Of a DNA stretch of 64,000 nt, positions 7,942-16,731 are shown piece after piece; within the stretch, counting starts at the first letter, position 1; each line of letters opens with the position of its first letter. Under the pieces are notes generated by a model, which ran no database searches, was not told where the DNA came from, and saw nothing but the letters and a program-made list of their open reading frames with translations. This stretch comes from Gallaecimonas sp. GXIMD4217 (GTDB lineage: Bacteria; Pseudomonadota; Gammaproteobacteria; Enterobacterales; Gallaecimonadaceae). The position numbers and the translations under genes were made by a program. The stretch spans positions 2,356,870-2,420,869 of the forward strand of contig NZ_CP149925.1 of NCBI RefSeq assembly GCF_038087665.1, in the 5' to 3' direction.

Positions 7942-8526
7942 ATGCAGGATGATGACAAGTTCCTGTTTGAAAAGGAAATGGCCGGCGTAAAACGGATCCG
8001 CCAGGAAGACAGGGCCGAACGCCGTCCCGAGCGCCAGGATCCCGCCGCCCTCAAGGCCCGCCGCGCCGCCGCCGAGGCCGAACTGGTGGAAGATGCCAAC
8101 TTCCTGTCCAGCGAGGCCATGGAACTGGTGGAGCCCCGGGACGTGCTCAGTTACAAGAAGGACGGTGTCCAGGACGGCGTCTTCAAGCAGCTGCGCCAGG
8201 GCCGCTACGAGGTGCAGTCGGTGCTGGATCTGCACCGGCTCAGGTTTGTTGAGGCCCGCCAGCAGGTGTTCCAGTTCATCCAGGACGCCCACAAGGCCGG
8301 CCTGCGTACCCTGCTGATCCTGCACGGCCGCGGCGAGAATAGCCGCCCCCCTGCCCTGCTCAAGAGCTGTTGCGCCAAGTGGCTCAAGGAGCTGCCGCCG
8401 GTGCTCGCCTACCACAGTGCCCAGCGCAACCATGGCGGCACCGGCGCCCTCTACGTGCTGCTGCGCAAGAATGCCCTGCAGAAGCAGGACAACTTCGAAC
8501 GCCACGCCAAGCGCACCGGCCGCTAG
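7942..8526 (+). CDS. smrA: Smr-domain endonuclease SmrA
   Basis: A 194-residue soluble protein. An N-terminal basic, helical part precedes a C-terminal Smr domain (QSVLDLHRLRFVEARQQV, LLILHGRGENS, NHGGTGALYVLLR). The LDLH and H-G-x-G motifs are the nuclease-associated signature of the MutS2 C-terminal domain family. The overall layout, including DDDKFLF at the N-terminus and the QDNFERHAKR tail, matches E. coli SmrA (YdaL) better than SmrB, so a role in DNA nicking is more likely than ribosome rescue. Two adjacent ATGs (7939, 7942) follow GGAGG at 7931-7935; spacing and the family N-terminus favour 7942. It is convergent with slt and overlaps its stop by four bases. Confidence 0.85.
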   Translation: MQDDDKFLFEKEMAGVKRIRQEDRAERRPERQDPAALKARRAAAEAELVEDANFLSSEAMELVEPRDVLSYKKDGVQDGVFKQLRQGRYEVQSVLDLHRLRFVEARQQVFQFIQDAHKAGLRTLLILHGRGENSRPPALLKSCCAKWLKELPPVLAYHSAQRNHGGTGALYVLLRKNALQKQDNFERHAKRTGR

Positions 8527-10400
8527 TAGCGACCGGCCAGCTCCTGTGGGGTCAGCAAGGGTCCCGGCTGCAGGCCGGTTCGGTGCTGGTAGATGAGGTT
8601 GTAGGCCAGCACGCTCTGCACGTACTGGCGGGTCTCCTTGAAGGGAATGGTCTCCACGAAGGCCTGGGCGTCCACCCCCTTGCCCAGCCAGCGATCCACC
8701 CGGTGCGGGCCGGCATTGTAGGCGGCCGCCGCCAGGAAGCGGTTGTTGTCGAAGCGCGCCAGCATCTCCTTGTAGTAACGGCTGCCCAGCTTGACGTTGA
8801 CCTCGGGCCGGTAGAGCTGGTCGATTTGCAGCTTCATTCCGGCCTTCTTGGCGGTGCGCCTGGCCGTGGCCGGCATCAGCTGCATCAGGCCCATGGCGCC
8901 CACATGGGAGCGGGCATGGGGATCCAGGGCGCTCTCCTGGCGGGCCAGGGCCAGCAGCAGGCTCAGCGGCAGCTCGTTGTGCTCGGCCTCGGCCTTGAAC
9001 TCGGCGGCAAAGGCCACCGGAAAGCGGACCTTGAGCAGATCCCAGCCGTCCCCCCGTATGGCCCCCCACACCGCCAGGTTGTGGTAACCCTCGGCCAGGG
9101 CCCAGCTGCCCAGGGCCTGGCGGGCCTGAGAGTCATGGCGACTCAGCAGGTGCTGCCACTCCAGGGAGGCCAGCCGGTGCATGTCCAGCTTCTTGAGCTC
9201 GCGGATCCGTGCCAGGGCCGGCTCGGCCAGCAGCTCGGCATCGGGCTGGGCCGGCTCCGCCTCGTTGAAGGCATAGGGCAGGCCCAGCTCCTGAGCAGCC
9301 AGGAAGCCGTAGTAGGAGCGGTTGCCGGCGATGGCCTCGAGCCGGCTTCTGGCCAGGGTGGCATCACCGTCGGTCCTGGCCAGCCAGTACTGCCAGCGCT
9401 CCTGGTCACGGCTCTCCCGGGACAGCTTGAGGAGCCATTGCCGCACCTGGGCGCTGTCGTTTTCGGCCAGGGCCTTGCGGATGCGCCGCTCCAGCAGATC
9501 GTCGAAGCGGTACAGGGTCAGGGCCTGATCCCGCCAGTCGGCGGCCTTGGCGTCGTCGCTGGACATCAGCCTGGGGATCAGCCCCCTGGCCATGGCCTTT
9601 TTCTGTGGCCAGCCGAACGCCACATGCTGGCGGGCCTGCATCCAGGTCTGCCAGGCCTTCTGTGGCCGGCGCCTGGCCAGTCGCTCCACCGCCAGCATCA
9701 CCAACCGGCGCCGGCGGGCCTCATCCCTTAGCCTGGGCCCGCCGTTGGCGGCCTTGTCCGGGCTGCGGAACAGGTTGAGCATGGCCTGGCCGGCGTTGCG
9801 ATCACGGCCGTGCAGGTAGCGCATCAGGTAGCTCATCAGGCTGCCCTGGCCTTCCTTGAAGGCCGCTTCCATGCGCCGCAGCACCAGCTCCGTGTCCAGG
9901 TGCCCGGCCTGGCGCCAGGCCTTGAACAGGGGATCGCAGGCCTTGGGCTGGGAGCGGCCCGACAGCCAGAGTTCCCTGGCGCCTTCCAGGGCCAGGGCCT
10001 TGTCCCCCTGGCGCCACTGGGCATGGTAGTAGTGGCACTTGAGTTCGCCGTCACTTGGCACCTGGTCACTCAACGCCAGCAGCTTCTGCCAGGCCCCCTT
10101 CTCGGCCTGGGCCTTCTGGTAACGCTCCACCAGGAAGGCGCCCAGGGGGCTGTCCGGGTTGTCGCGCAGGAACTGGCGGATGTCTTCGGGGCTTGCCGTG
10201 GCCACCTGGGCCTTGAGCTGGAAGTAGTCTAGGTAGCTGGCCAGGGGGTAGTCGGCCAGTTCGGCTCTGAGCCGCTGGTATCGGGGTTCGTCGCCCCGCT
10301 GCTGGGCCTGGCGGGCCTTGAGATAGTCTTCGGCGGGCCCGGCCTGGCTCTGGGAAACAAAAAGTAGACCAGACAGCAGCGCATAAATCCTCAGGCGCAT
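8523..10400 (-). CDS. slt: Soluble lytic murein transglycosylase
   Basis: A 625-residue periplasmic enzyme that cleaves peptidoglycan between MurNAc and GlcNAc with 1,6-anhydro product formation. The signal peptide ends near SQSQAG (about residue 20). A long alpha-helical superhelix (about residues 25-440) carries many paired helices, and the C-terminal SLT domain begins LLALARQESALDPHARS with the catalytic Glu in Q-E-S. GAMGLMQLMPATARRTAKK, NVKLGSRYYKEML and AAAYNAGPHRVDRWL then follow in the standard order. Length and layout match Slt70. AAGGAAA precedes ATG 10400. A separate short gap separates it from msrA upstream on the same strand, so co-transcription is possible. Confidence 0.93.
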   Translation of the reverse strand: MRLRIYALLSGLLFVSQSQAGPAEDYLKARQAQQRGDEPRYQRLRAELADYPLASYLDYFQLKAQVATASPEDIRQFLRDNPDSPLGAFLVERYQKAQAEKGAWQKLLALSDQVPSDGELKCHYYHAQWRQGDKALALEGARELWLSGRSQPKACDPLFKAWRQAGHLDTELVLRRMEAAFKEGQGSLMSYLMRYLHGRDRNAGQAMLNLFRSPDKAANGGPRLRDEARRRRLVMLAVERLARRRPQKAWQTWMQARQHVAFGWPQKKAMARGLIPRLMSSDDAKAADWRDQALTLYRFDDLLERRIRKALAENDSAQVRQWLLKLSRESRDQERWQYWLARTDGDATLARSRLEAIAGNRSYYGFLAAQELGLPYAFNEAEPAQPDAELLAEPALARIRELKKLDMHRLASLEWQHLLSRHDSQARQALGSWALAEGYHNLAVWGAIRGDGWDLLKVRFPVAFAAEFKAEAEHNELPLSLLLALARQESALDPHARSHVGAMGLMQLMPATARRTAKKAGMKLQIDQLYRPEVNVKLGSRYYKEMLARFDNNRFLAAAAYNAGPHRVDRWLGKGVDAQAFVETIPFKETRQYVQSVLAYNLIYQHRTGLQPGPLLTPQELAGRY

Positions 10401-10415
10401 GGTCGTTTCCTTGGT

Positions 10416-10934
10416 TCAGGAAGCCGCGGTGTCGGAATGCAGCAGCTTCTCCAGTTTCGGTCTGATGATGAGTTGGCAATAGGGTTGTTGCTGGTTGCGA
10501 TTGTAATAGTCCTGGTGGTGATTCTCGGCCTCGGTGAAGTCCTTGAAGGGCAACAGCTCGGTGACGATGGGGCCGGGATAATGGCCCTTGGCCCTCGCCA
10601 TGGCCCGCTCGGCGGCCGCCTTCTGATCCGGGGTCCGATAGAGGATGATGGATCTGTACTGGGGTCCCACATCGTTACCCTGGCGGTTGAGGGTGGTGGG
10701 ATCATGGGCGGCGAAAAACAGGTCCAGCAGGCTGTCCAGATCGGTCTGCCCGCGGTCGAACTGGATTTCCACCACCTCGGCATGACCGGTATCCCCGTGG
10801 CAGACCGATTCGTAGCTGGGGTTGGCGGTATGGCCGCCGGCGTAGCCGGAACGCACCGCCTGCACCCCCTTGACTCGCTGGAACACGGCCTCCAGGCACC
10901 AAAAGCAGCCGCCTCCCAAGGTGAGAGTCTCCAT
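10416..10934 (-). CDS. msrA: Peptide methionine sulfoxide reductase MsrA
   Basis: A 172-residue enzyme that reduces the S-epimer of methionine sulfoxide in proteins. The active-site motif GGGCFWCLE lies at residues 7-15 with the catalytic Cys10; YAGGHTANPSYESVCHGDTGHAEVV, DPTTLNRQGNDVGPQYRS and FTEAENHHQDYY, all family signatures, follow in order. ATG 10934 is preferred to the in-frame ATG at 10949 because AAAGGAGG lies between them and serves as its binding site. The C-terminus is simple, with no fused MsrB domain. It lies 16 bases upstream of slt. Confidence 0.94.
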   Translation of the reverse strand: METLTLGGGCFWCLEAVFQRVKGVQAVRSGYAGGHTANPSYESVCHGDTGHAEVVEIQFDRGQTDLDSLLDLFFAAHDPTTLNRQGNDVGPQYRSIILYRTPDQKAAAERAMARAKGHYPGPIVTELLPFKDFTEAENHHQDYYNRNQQQPYCQLIIRPKLEKLLHSDTAAS

Positions 10935-11124
10935 GCATCCTCCTTTCATCCCTGTCCAAAACGTGACAAACAGTTCTCTTATGGCCCACTTGGGCCGGCT
11001 TTGCCAGCCAACTTGGCTGTCGCCACCTTAGCGCGCTTCCCCTTAACGGCCACTGTCGGTGATCCCGGCAAAGCGGCGACTGAACTGATACCCTTGCCAC
11101 TTCCGCCCCGATGGAGTGAACAAG

Positions 11125-11943
11125 GTGCTTATCGACAGCCACCTGCATCTGTGGCCGGCCCGCCTGGGTCGTTACCACTGGCGCCGGGCCGATGCCCGCC
11201 TGGATCTGCCCTGCCTGCCCCAGAGACTGCGCCTGGAGGCCCCCGGACTGGCCCTGAACGGTGCCATCCATGTCGAGGCCGGCTATGACAACGACAACCC
11301 CGGCGCCGAGCTGCATTGGCTCAAGGGACTGCGCACCAGCACTGGCCTGCCGACGGCGGTGGTGGCCGGCGCCGAACTGCGCGACCAGGGCACTCTGGAT
11401 GAGCTGGCCGAACTGGGGGCCAGGGGCGTGCGCCATATCGTCGAGGATGCAGCCTGGCTGCAAGACCCAAACTGGCGCCTGGGCTTTGCCCGCCTCGGCG
11501 AGCTGGGCCTGGGCTTCGACGCCCAGCTGCCCCCTGGGGACTGGCCGGCGCTCAAGGCCCTGGCCGAGCTGTGCGACGCCCATCCTAGTACCAGGGTGAT
11601 CCTCAACCATGGCGGCTTCGCGCCCCTGGCCGACCAGGGCCAATGGCACCACTGGCAGCAGGCCATGGCGGCCCTGGCGGCCCGGCCCCAGGTGGCGGTC
11701 AAGCTGAGCGGCCTGGCCATGATGAAGCCAGACTGGAGCCTGGACGACGGCAGGCGCCTGCTTGACGCCCTGCTGGCGCTGTTCGGCGACGCTCGAGTAA
11801 TGCTGGGCAGCAACTTCCCGGTGGAGCCGGGGCGCTATGGCGACATCTGGCAACGGCTGCTGGCGCTGGTGGCGACGCAGCCAGAGGTCAGCCGGCAACG
11901 GCTGCTGGCCGGCAACGCCCGCCACTGGTACCGCCTGCCCTGA
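11125..11943 (+). CDS. Amidohydrolase-family (TIM-barrel) metal-dependent hydrolase
   Basis: A 272-residue cytoplasmic protein of the amidohydrolase-2 group. It opens with the metal-binding I-D-S-H-L-H-L-W motif at residues 3-10, continues with HVEAGYDND and GVRHIVEDAAWLQDP, and ends with the barrel motifs VILNHGGFAPL and VMLGSNFPVE. This pattern is that of the sugar-lactonase branch (L-fuconolactonase/L-rhamnono-lactonase-like), but no sugar-catabolic neighbours exist, so the substrate is unknown. Both candidate starts are GTG. GTG 11125 has GGAG at a good distance, whereas GTG 11116 has none. Start assignment is therefore moderately secure. Confidence 0.78.
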   Translation: MLIDSHLHLWPARLGRYHWRRADARLDLPCLPQRLRLEAPGLALNGAIHVEAGYDNDNPGAELHWLKGLRTSTGLPTAVVAGAELRDQGTLDELAELGARGVRHIVEDAAWLQDPNWRLGFARLGELGLGFDAQLPPGDWPALKALAELCDAHPSTRVILNHGGFAPLADQGQWHHWQQAMAALAARPQVAVKLSGLAMMKPDWSLDDGRRLLDALLALFGDARVMLGSNFPVEPGRYGDIWQRLLALVATQPEVSRQRLLAGNARHWYRLP

Positions 11944-12061
11944 AGGATTTGAGGAAAAGGACACACTTGTGGAAGTTTTCGCCATCCAGGCTAGGCTCTT
12001 CCAAGGCCACCATGCAAGGCCACCATGGGACCTGGCCAGACTTCGACGACAAAGGATTGCC

Positions 12062-12742
12062 ATGAACAAGACCCTCTTTGCCTGCCTGCTGGCCGGCCTC
12101 AGCGCCCAGGCCGCCAGTGCCGAGCTTTCCTCCACCCTGACCCTGGCCTCAGACTACCTGTTCAACGGCATCAGCCAGACCGGCGAAGATCCGGCCCTGC
12201 AGGCCAGCCTGGACGCCACCTTCGACAACGGCCTCTACATCGGCACCTGGGCTTCCAACATCGATCTTGGCGACGACTTCGACCTGGAATGGGACTTCTA
12301 CGTCGGCTACCGCTGGGATCTGGGCGAGGACCAGGCCCTGGATCTGGGCATCCTTCAGTACAGCTACCCGGGCGAATCCCAGGCCAACTACCCCGAAGCC
12401 TATGTGGCCTGGCACCTGCCCACCGGCACCAGGCTGCAGCTGAACTACAGTCCCGATTATTTTGGCGACTTCGGCCACCACTACTTCGCCACTGTGGAAC
12501 AAAGCTGGCAGCTGGAGCGGGGCTTCGGCCTGGTGGCCAGCATCACCCACAGCCAGGCCCTGTCCGGCAAGGGCGATAATATCTGGTTCGGCAAGGACCA
12601 CTACCAGAACTGGCGCCTGGGCCTGACCCAGTCCTGGGCCGGCTTCGACATGGAGCTGTCCTGGCAGGACACCAGCATTGATGACGTGCCGGAAGCCGAA
12701 GGCCGCCTCTACTTCCAGGTGGCCCGCACCTTCAACTTCTGA
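12062..12742 (+). CDS. TorF-family putative outer-membrane porin
   Basis: A 226-residue exported protein. A clean signal peptide (MNKTLFACLLAGLSAQAASA, cleavage before ELSS) precedes repeated amphipathic beta strands ending in the outer-membrane-type C-terminal Phe (QVARTFNF). Strands such as TLASDYLFNGISQTGEDPALQ, IGTWASNIDLGDDFDLEWDFYVGYR and YSYPGE are the signature of the TorF family of small putative porins. AAAGGA precedes the ATG. It lies about 120 bases downstream of the amidohydrolase gene on the same strand and ends well before the terminator at 12899. The transported solute is not known. Confidence 0.8.
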   Translation: MNKTLFACLLAGLSAQAASAELSSTLTLASDYLFNGISQTGEDPALQASLDATFDNGLYIGTWASNIDLGDDFDLEWDFYVGYRWDLGEDQALDLGILQYSYPGESQANYPEAYVAWHLPTGTRLQLNYSPDYFGDFGHHYFATVEQSWQLERGFGLVASITHSQALSGKGDNIWFGKDHYQNWRLGLTQSWAGFDMELSWQDTSIDDVPEAEGRLYFQVARTFNF

Positions 12743-12898
12743 GCAATCGGGCGCCATGAGGCGTCCTTAATTTAGCCTTTATCGACGGATCCCGGTCGTT
12801 CACCGAAGAGTCACTTTTCCCTGACATTGGTAAGGAATAAAGTGGGTGAGTCCTCCCTTAGCCTGGCCTCTACACCAAGGGGTTAGTGTTAAGACCTC

Positions 12899-12930
12899 TT
12901 GGCTGCCCGGAATTGGCAGCCATTTTTTTT
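12899..12930 (+). terminator. Terminator upstream of the leucine operon
   Basis: GGCTGCC and GGCAGCC arms around a seven-base loop, followed by a run of eight T. It lies just before the TTGACA of the leu promoter and ends transcription coming from the porin gene. Confidence 0.85.
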
Positions 12931-12935
12931 GCCGG

Positions 12936-12964
12936 TTGACAGCCCCGGTCAAAGCGGTCATGTT
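12936..12964 (+). promoter_or_regulatory. Probable leu operon promoter
   Basis: A perfect TTGACA (12936-12941) directly follows the upstream terminator. Seventeen bases on, CATGTT (12959-12964) is a poor -10 match. If this is the promoter, transcription starts near 12971, almost at the leader-peptide ATG. Confidence 0.5.
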
Positions 12965-12971
12965 GAAAGCC

Positions 12972-13127
12972 ATGAACGACATCAGCGCCGCCATCTTCAA
13001 CCTCGCCCCCCTGGCCAGCCATGAGCCGGCCGGCGCGCTGCTGCCTGCTTCCCTGCTACTGCTTGCCCTTCTCCTTCTTCGCCAAAGGAGCGGGCCGTCG
13101 TGGGCGTACAGGGGACCAGCAGACTAA
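12972..13127 (+). CDS. leuL: Leucine-rich leader peptide of the leu attenuator
   Basis: A 51-residue open frame (ATG 12972, TAA 13125) whose only evident role is regulatory. Residues 23-37 (LLPASLLLLALLLLR) contain ten leucines. Eight of them fall at 13053-13079, encoded CTG CTA CTG CTT GCC CTT CTC CTT CTT, a mix much richer in rare CTT/CTA codons than the CTG-dominated neighbours. This arrangement is typical of leader peptides at which ribosomes stall when charged tRNA-Leu is scarce. An alternative start is ATG 12960 in the same frame. No strong ribosome binding site is visible, and the 5' end may be nearly leaderless. Confidence 0.78.
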   Translation: MNDISAAIFNLAPLASHEPAGALLPASLLLLALLLLRQRSGPSWAYRGPAD

Positions 13128-13179
13128 GAGTCCCAGGAACCAAGCCAACGAACCCGCTCCCTCTGGAGCGGGTTTTTTT
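13071..13179 (+). promoter_or_regulatory. leu transcription attenuator (protector, antiterminator, terminator)
   Basis: Three competing pairings are visible. The terminator pairs CCCGCTCC (13153-13160) with GGAGCGGG (13165-13172) and is followed by TTTTTTT. The antiterminator uses an identical GGAGCGGG at 13087-13094 to capture CCCGCTCC. The protector pairs CTCCTT (13071-13076, inside the Leu codons) with AAGGAG (13085-13090) and so hides the antiterminator arm. A ribosome stalled on the Leu codons would cover the protector, allow antitermination and let leuACDB be transcribed. The base pairings are read from sequence; the mechanism is the established leu/his attenuation model. Confidence 0.85.
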
Positions 13180-13204
13180 ATGTCTTTTGCCCAAGGAGAA
13201 CGCC

Positions 13205-14752
13205 ATGACCAAGCCGGAAGACCCCAACAGGGTCGTCATCTTCGACACCACCCTGCGCGACGGGGAGCAGTCCCCGGGCTGCTCCATGACCCTGGCCCAG
13301 AAGCTGAAGCTGGCCGGGGCCCTGGCCGAGCTTGGCGTGGACGTCATCGAAGCCGGCTTCGCCGCCGCCAGCCCGGACGACTTCGAAGCAGTCAAGGCCA
13401 TCGCCGACAGCATCCAGGGCCCCGCCATCTGCGCCCTGGCCCGCTGCCATGACGGCGATATCGACCAGGCCGGCCGCGCCCTGGCCGGTGCCGAAAGAAG
13501 GCGCATCCATGTGTTCATCGCCACCAGCCCCTGCCACCGCGAACACAAGTTGAAGCTGGACAAGGAGCAGATCATCGCCCGGGCGGTGGCCGGGATCCGC
13601 CGGGCCCGGACCTGGACCGACGACGTGGAGTTCTCCGCCGAGGACGCCCTGCGCACCGAGCCGGAGTTCCTGGCCCAGGTGGTGGAGGCGGCCATCGATG
13701 CCGGTGCCAGCACCGTCAACATCCCCGATACCGTCGGCTATACCAGTCCCACGGAAATGGCCGAGCGCATCCGCTACCTGAAACTCCATGTGGCCAACAT
13801 CGACAAGGCGGTGATCTCCGCCCACTGCCACAACGATCTGGGCATGGCCGTGGCCAACAGCCTGGCGGCGGTGGCGGCCGGGGCCCGCCAGGTGGAGTGC
13901 ACCCTGACCGGCATCGGCGAGCGGGCCGGCAATGCCGCCCTGGAGGAAGTGGTGATGGCCCTGAAGACCCGGGCCGACCATTACGGCTGCCACACCGGCA
14001 TCAACAGCCGCCGGCTGCTGCCCGCCTGCCGGCAGCTGGCCAGCGTCATCGGCCAGGCCATCCCCCGCAACAAGGCCATAGTGGGCGACAACGCCTTCGC
14101 CCACGAGTCCGGCATCCACCAGCACGGCATGCTCCAGAGCCGCGACACCTACGAGATCATGGATCCCGCCGACATCGGCCTGGTCCGCTCAGAGCTGGTA
14201 CTGGGCAAGCACTCCGGCCGCCATGCCCTGGCCGACCGCCTGCGCGCCCTGGGCCACAGCCCGGATGCCGCCCGGCTGGACGAGTTGTTCGCCCGCTTCA
14301 AGGCCCTGGCCGACAGAAAAAGGCAGATCTACGACGCCGACATCGAGGCGCTGCTGGCCGGCCAGGAACAGGACCAGGGCCCCTGGCAGCTGGCGCGGCT
14401 GCAGATCCAGTCCGGCATCAACCCGGCCATGGCCTCGGCAGCGGTGATCCTGGTCGGCCCCGACGGCCGTCACCACTGTGAGGCCGCCACCGGCGACGGC
14501 CCGGTGGACGCCGCCTTCAAGGCCATAGAACGGGCCACCGCCATCACCGTCGACCTGCAGCGCTTCAGCATCCGCGCCCTCACCGGCGGCGAGGACGCCC
14601 AGGGCGAGGCCCACATCCAGGCCGATATCGACGGCCGCAGCTACGGCGGCAGCGCCACCGACACCGACATCATCGCCGCCAGCGCCCAGGCCTTCATGAC
14701 CATCATCAACGCCATCGCCCGCCGCCAGCCCAGCCTGGCCAAGGCCGGATAA
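13205..14752 (+). CDS. leuA: 2-isopropylmalate synthase
   Basis: A 515-residue enzyme condensing acetyl-CoA with 2-ketoisovalerate, the first committed step of leucine synthesis. The HMGL-like TIM-barrel starts [19 protein letters not shown] (metal-binding Asp and catalytic Arg). [15 protein letters not shown] supplies the two metal-binding His residues, and [20 protein letters not shown] the acyl-CoA site. The C-terminal regulatory LeuA dimer domain (about residues 390-505), the site of leucine feedback in the family, is present. Length matches the enterobacterial enzyme. The frame runs upstream to 13100, but AAGGAG precedes ATG 13205 just after the attenuator terminator. First gene of leuACDB. 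Confidence 0.95.
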   Translation: MTKPEDPNRVVIFDTTLRDGEQSPGCSMTLAQKLKLAGALAELGVDVIEAGFAAASPDDFEAVKAIADSIQGPAICALARCHDGDIDQAGRALAGAERRRIHVFIATSPCHREHKLKLDKEQIIARAVAGIRRARTWTDDVEFSAEDALRTEPEFLAQVVEAAIDAGASTVNIPDTVGYTSPTEMAERIRYLKLHVANIDKAVISAHCHNDLGMAVANSLAAVAAGARQVECTLTGIGERAGNAALEEVVMALKTRADHYGCHTGINSRRLLPACRQLASVIGQAIPRNKAIVGDNAFAHESGIHQHGMLQSRDTYEIMDPADIGLVRSELVLGKHSGRHALADRLRALGHSPDAARLDELFARFKALADRKRQIYDADIEALLAGQEQDQGPWQLARLQIQSGINPAMASAAVILVGPDGRHHCEAATGDGPVDAAFKAIERATAITVDLQRFSIRALTGGEDAQGEAHIQADIDGRSYGGSATDTDIIAASAQAFMTIINAIARRQPSLAKAG

Positions 14753-14761
14753 GGAGAGACC

Positions 14762-16168
14762 ATGCCCCAGTCCCTGTTCGACAAGATCTGGCAGCGCCAC
14801 CAGATCCAGGCCGAAAGCCCAGAGCAGCCGGCGCTGATCTACGTCGACCTGCACCTGATCCACGAGGTCACCAGCCCCCAGGCCTTCGCCGAGCTGCGCC
14901 GCCGCGGCCTCAAGGTGCGCCGGCCGGAGCGCACCCTGGCCACCCTGGATCACAGTACCCCCACCACGGCCCCGGACGCCCAGGGCCAGCGCTTCTTCGC
15001 CAGCGAGGCGGCCTGGCAGCAGGTGCAGACCCTGCAGGACAACTGCCGCCGCCACGGCATCACGGTGCACGGTTTCGACAGCCCCCACCGCGGCATAGTC
15101 CACGTCATGGGCCCGGAGCTGGGCGCCACCCAGCCCGGCATGACCATAGTGTGCGGCGACTCCCACACCGCCACCCACGGCGCCTTCGGAGCCCTGGCCT
15201 TCGGCATCGGCACCACAGAGGTAGGCCATGTGCTGGCCAGCCAGTGCCTGCTGCAGCGCAAGCCCAGGTCCATGCGCATCTGGGTGGACGGCAAGCTTAC
15301 CGAGGGCGTCAGCGCCAAGGATCTGATCCTGCACATCATCGGCCGCATCGGCATGGAAGGGGGCACCGGCCACGTCATCGAATACGCCGGCCCCGCCATC
15401 CAGGCCCTGGACATGGAGGAGCGCATGACGGTCTGCAACATGTCCATCGAGGCCGGCGCCCGGGCCGGCATGATAGCCCCGGACCAGACCACCATCGACT
15501 GGCTGCGGGGCCGGCCCATGGCCCCCAGGGGCCAGGCCTTCGAGGCCGCCGCCCGGGACTGGCTGAGCCTGGCCAGCGACGCCGGCGCCCGCTTCGACAG
15601 GGAAGTCCACATCGACGCCGGCGCCGTCCGCCCCACGGTCAGCTACGGCACCCACCCGGCCATGGTGATCCCGGTCACCGAGGCCGTGCCCGAGCCCAGG
15701 GACGCCCTGGAGCACAAGGCCCTGGACTACATGGGGCTGAAACCCGGCCAGTCCCTGGCCGCTGAGCGGGTCGACCTGATCTTCATCGGCTCCTGCACCA
15801 ACGGCCGCCTCGGCGATCTGCGCGCCGCCGCCGCCGTGCTCAGGGGCAGGAAAATAGCCAAGGGGGTGCAGATGCTGGTGGTGCCGGGCTCGGAGCTGGT
15901 GAAACGCCAGGCCGAGGCCGAGGGACTGGACGACATCTTCATCGCCGCCGGCGCCCAGTGGCGCGAGCCCGGCTGCAGCCTGTGCATCGCCATGAACGGC
16001 GATCTGGCCGGGCCCGGCCAGCTGGTGGTGTCCACCTCCAACCGCAACTTCGAGGGCCGCCAGGGCCTGGGCAGCCGGACCGTGCTGGCCAGCCCGGCCA
16101 TGGCCGCCGCCTGCGCCGTCACCGGCACCATCGCCCACACCGAGCAGCAGATGAGGGAGAGCGCCTGA
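14762..16168 (+). CDS. leuC: 3-isopropylmalate dehydratase large subunit
   Basis: A 468-residue aconitase-family subunit that, with LeuD, isomerises 2- to 3-isopropylmalate. Motifs for the [4Fe-4S] cluster are complete: [16 protein letters not shown] supplies the first Cys, and [11 protein letters not shown] the second and third. [21 protein letters not shown] and [11 protein letters not shown] are the usual substrate-site segments. AAGGAG is six bases before the ATG, nine bases after leuA, and the TGA overlaps the leuD ATG by one base (TGATG). The order leuA-leuC here differs from the E. coli leuABCD order. Confidence 0.95.
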   Translation: MPQSLFDKIWQRHQIQAESPEQPALIYVDLHLIHEVTSPQAFAELRRRGLKVRRPERTLATLDHSTPTTAPDAQGQRFFASEAAWQQVQTLQDNCRRHGITVHGFDSPHRGIVHVMGPELGATQPGMTIVCGDSHTATHGAFGALAFGIGTTEVGHVLASQCLLQRKPRSMRIWVDGKLTEGVSAKDLILHIIGRIGMEGGTGHVIEYAGPAIQALDMEERMTVCNMSIEAGARAGMIAPDQTTIDWLRGRPMAPRGQAFEAAARDWLSLASDAGARFDREVHIDAGAVRPTVSYGTHPAMVIPVTEAVPEPRDALEHKALDYMGLKPGQSLAAERVDLIFIGSCTNGRLGDLRAAAAVLRGRKIAKGVQMLVVPGSELVKRQAEAEGLDDIFIAAGAQWREPGCSLCIAMNGDLAGPGQLVVSTSNRNFEGRQGLGSRTVLASPAMAAACAVTGTIAHTEQQMRESA

Positions 16169-16731
16169 TGCAACCCATTAAGCAGATCCACGACCAGATC
16201 CTGGTGTTGCCAGAACGCAACATCGACACCGATCAGATCATCCCGGCCCGTTTCCTGACCACCACCGCCCGCCAGGGCCTGGGCCGCCACGCCTTCGCCG
16301 ACTGGCGCTTCCAGGCCGACGGCCGCGAAAGGCCCCGCCATCCCTTCCAGCAGGGCGGGCGGATCCTGGTGGCCGGCGACAACTTCGGCTGCGGCTCCTC
16401 CCGGGAACACGCCCCCTGGGCCCTGCTCGATTTCGGCTTCAAGGCGGTGATCTCCAGCCGCATCGCCGACATCTTCAAGGCCAATGCCCTCAAGAACGGC
16501 CTGGTGGCCATAGAAGTGGACGAGATGAGCCACCGGCTGCTGCTGGGCGCCACCGGCCAGGCCCTGACCATCGACCTGGCCAGCCAGCAGCTGCGCCTGG
16601 GCGACCGGCTCATTGACTTCGCGCTGGACCCCTTCAGCCGGCTGTGCCTGATGCAGGGCCAGGACCAGCTGGGCTTTATCCTCGGCCAAGGTGACGCCAT
16701 CGCCGCCTTCGAGGCCGGGAGGCCGGCATGA
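16168..16731 (+). CDS. leuD: 3-isopropylmalate dehydratase small subunit
   Basis: A 187-residue swivel subunit of isopropylmalate isomerase. NIDTDQIIPARFL near the N-terminus and DNFGCGSSREHAPWAL are the family signatures; the latter binds substrate. The ATG overlaps the leuC stop by one base and the TGA overlaps the leuB start by four (ATGA), so stoichiometric, coupled translation with leuC is expected. No start ambiguity. Confidence 0.95.
   Translation: MQPIKQIHDQILVLPERNIDTDQIIPARFLTTTARQGLGRHAFADWRFQADGRERPRHPFQQGGRILVAGDNFGCGSSREHAPWALLDFGFKAVISSRIADIFKANALKNGLVAIEVDEMSHRLLLGATGQALTIDLASQQLRLGDRLIDFALDPFSRLCLMQGQDQLGFILGQGDAIAAFEAGRPA

Noticed and set aside
10950-11124. Small inverted repeats GCCCA/TGGGC and CAGCCAA/TTGGCTG between msrA and the amidohydrolase gene
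   Set aside because: Short stems without T runs or conserved arrangement; not enough to call a terminator or riboswitch.
14189-16138. 649-codon open frame opposite leuA/leuC
   Set aside because: Antisense shadow spanning two real genes.
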